From: Setaria digitata
Lineage: Eukaryota > Nematoda > Chromadorea > Rhabditida > Setariidae
Reading direction: 5' to 3'
Assembly (NCBI GenBank): GCA_003640385.1
Contig: RCAB01000083.1
Coordinates: forward strand, 1 to 64,000
Length of the DNA stretch: 64,000 bases
A program made the position numbers and the translations under genes. Below are positions 62,893 to 64,000 of this stretch, piece after piece; the first letter of the stretch is position 1, and each line of letters begins with the position of its first letter. The notes beneath the pieces are model-generated. The model was given only the letters and a program-made list of their open reading frames with translations. It was not told the origin of the DNA and ran no database searches.

Positions 62893-64000
62893 ATGGAATT
62901 AACAAACGCTAGTGTAATCAGGAATGATACAACCACTACAGAAACTACCATTCTTCATTTACCAGCCGCTTCCAGCGTGATAAATGAAGTGCCAACGCTT
63001 GAGCCAAGTTGCTATGTGATTGATACAAAACATTTGGTTGAACGCTTATGGCTTGTTACCATTCTTGGCTCAACTCTTAGTACTATCAGCATTGTTGAAA
63101 ATGCTTTCTTGTTCTTGATTTTTATCACCAGTAAACAGCATCGTCGCAGTCATTCGCTCTATTTATTGCTCCTGGCACTTACTGATCTGTTTATCAGCTT
63201 AACTTATATATTGATAATGTCTGTCAAAGTACTCTACCAGTATAACGAATGGGTTTTTATGAAAAAAATTTGGCAAGTTTTTATCTTCTTTATGAAGAGG
63301 AAGGAAAGAAATCCTCGAAGACGAGAAATTGTAGATCCCTGAGCATTCTCTTAACAATCCTTGGTTTAATAATTATTAATACTAAATGGAAAACAGTTTT
63401 TCAGGATGACATATGTAGTACCGATGATGACTATGTCGCATGTCGCCATCACGGCCTCATCTTTTCTCATCGTTTTTGCGACCGTAGAAAGATTCTGTAT
63501 TACAGCTTCAAGTCATTATGTTCAATTTTTGCAGAATAATCGCTGCTCCATTGCTCTGATAGCCGTCTTAATTGGTGTGGTTACTAAAGGAACATTATTG
63601 CTTGAACTTAAGGTTAAAAGTGAACTTCAATTTCAGTTTTTCAAATATTACTTTCAAATGTTAAAAGTATTTCTTGTCCAATTTACATAGATTTGATTCT
63701 GCAAAAAGAAAATTATAAATAGAACCTATTCTGAAGAACAAGATTTTTATTGCAAAAAACTCATTTATTTCTTGCCAAAAAGTTTTTTTGAAAGGGTTAA
63801 ATTACTCTATTTATATTCTTGTTCCAAACTTCATACCTTCAGTTGAACAATAATCACTGAAGCTTCCGAAATTCATCGTTCCATCAACAAGTAAGTCTGT
63901 TGGCCCTTACCTGTCTGCTCACTTCTCTCTATACAACTGAAATTTGCAGCCAGTTCATGATTTAAACTGCGTCGGAACATTAAATGAATATCGTCTCGAG
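62893..64000 (+). CDS. FMRFamide/myosuppressin-receptor-like GPCR, 5' part
   Basis: Seven-helix neuropeptide-type receptor, cut by the window end. Exons: 62893-63239, 63405-63612, 63950-64000 (open at the end); phases 2 and 0 agree, giving 202 codons. The N-terminus is Thr/Asn-rich with Asn-X-Thr/Ser sites (NAS, NDT). TM1 contains SIVENAFLFLIF with the conserved Asn; TM2 contains LLLALTDLFISLTYI with the conserved Asp; TM3 begins after YQMTYVVPMMTMSHVAI and ends FATVERFCIT, with ERF in place of DRY. TM4 is ALIAVLIGVVTKGTLL. The third exon carries the extracellular loop 2 cysteine (VHDLNCVGTLNEYRLE). The MTMSHVAITAS and NEYRL words recall the nematode DMSR/FRPR family, which responds to FMRFamide-like or myosuppressin-like peptides; the ligand here is unknown. 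TM5 to TM7 lie beyond 64000. Confidence 0.85.

Overview
The window looks like nematode nuclear DNA. It is AT-rich, its genes are split into many short exons with GT..AG introns and poly-pyrimidine 3' splice sites, and the protein set is animal: synaptotagmins, an amnionless homologue, LPGAT1- and DGAT2-type acyltransferases, a thrombospondin type-1 protein and a peptide-type GPCR. I favour a clade III (spirurid or filarial-like) worm, but that is inference. Gene models were joined by hand: each splice was accepted only where the acceptor, donor and codon phase agree and the family alignment continues across the join.

Layout. 1-4603: no gene recognised. 4604-7913 (+): the two C2 domains of a synaptotagmin whose membrane-anchor exons are not visible. 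9038-16011 (+): a complete amnionless-like receptor of about 471 aa. 17789-29404 (-): a complete divergent synaptotagmin-like protein of 485 aa, tail-to-tail with amnionless, with two introns over 4 kb; a decayed or uncertain plus-strand coding remnant lies in one of them. 29405-38580: gene-poor, with an assembly gap in a (TAA)n repeat. 38581-42430 (-): a secreted-type protein ending in two TSP1-like modules. 43711-51029 (+): an LPGAT1-like acyltransferase of 418 aa. A complete DGAT2/MOGAT-like gene of 356 aa lies antisense inside its sixth intron (45926-48091, -). 51130-53590 (+): three phase-compatible exons encoding a serine-rich acidic tail, either an alternative 3' end of the LPGAT1-like gene or another gene. 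53591-62892: no gene seen. 62893-64000 (+): the first three exons of a FMRFamide/myosuppressin-receptor-like GPCR that runs off the window.

The main points for follow-up are the nested pair of glycerolipid acyltransferases, three inferred GC-AG introns (two in the DGAT2-like gene, one in amnionless), an FxNxxF endocytosis-like motif reached only through the amnionless GC-AG intron, and a synaptotagmin-like protein whose C2A has lost its calcium ligands while C2B keeps all five. I found no operon, CRISPR array, rRNA, recognisable tRNA or intact transposon.
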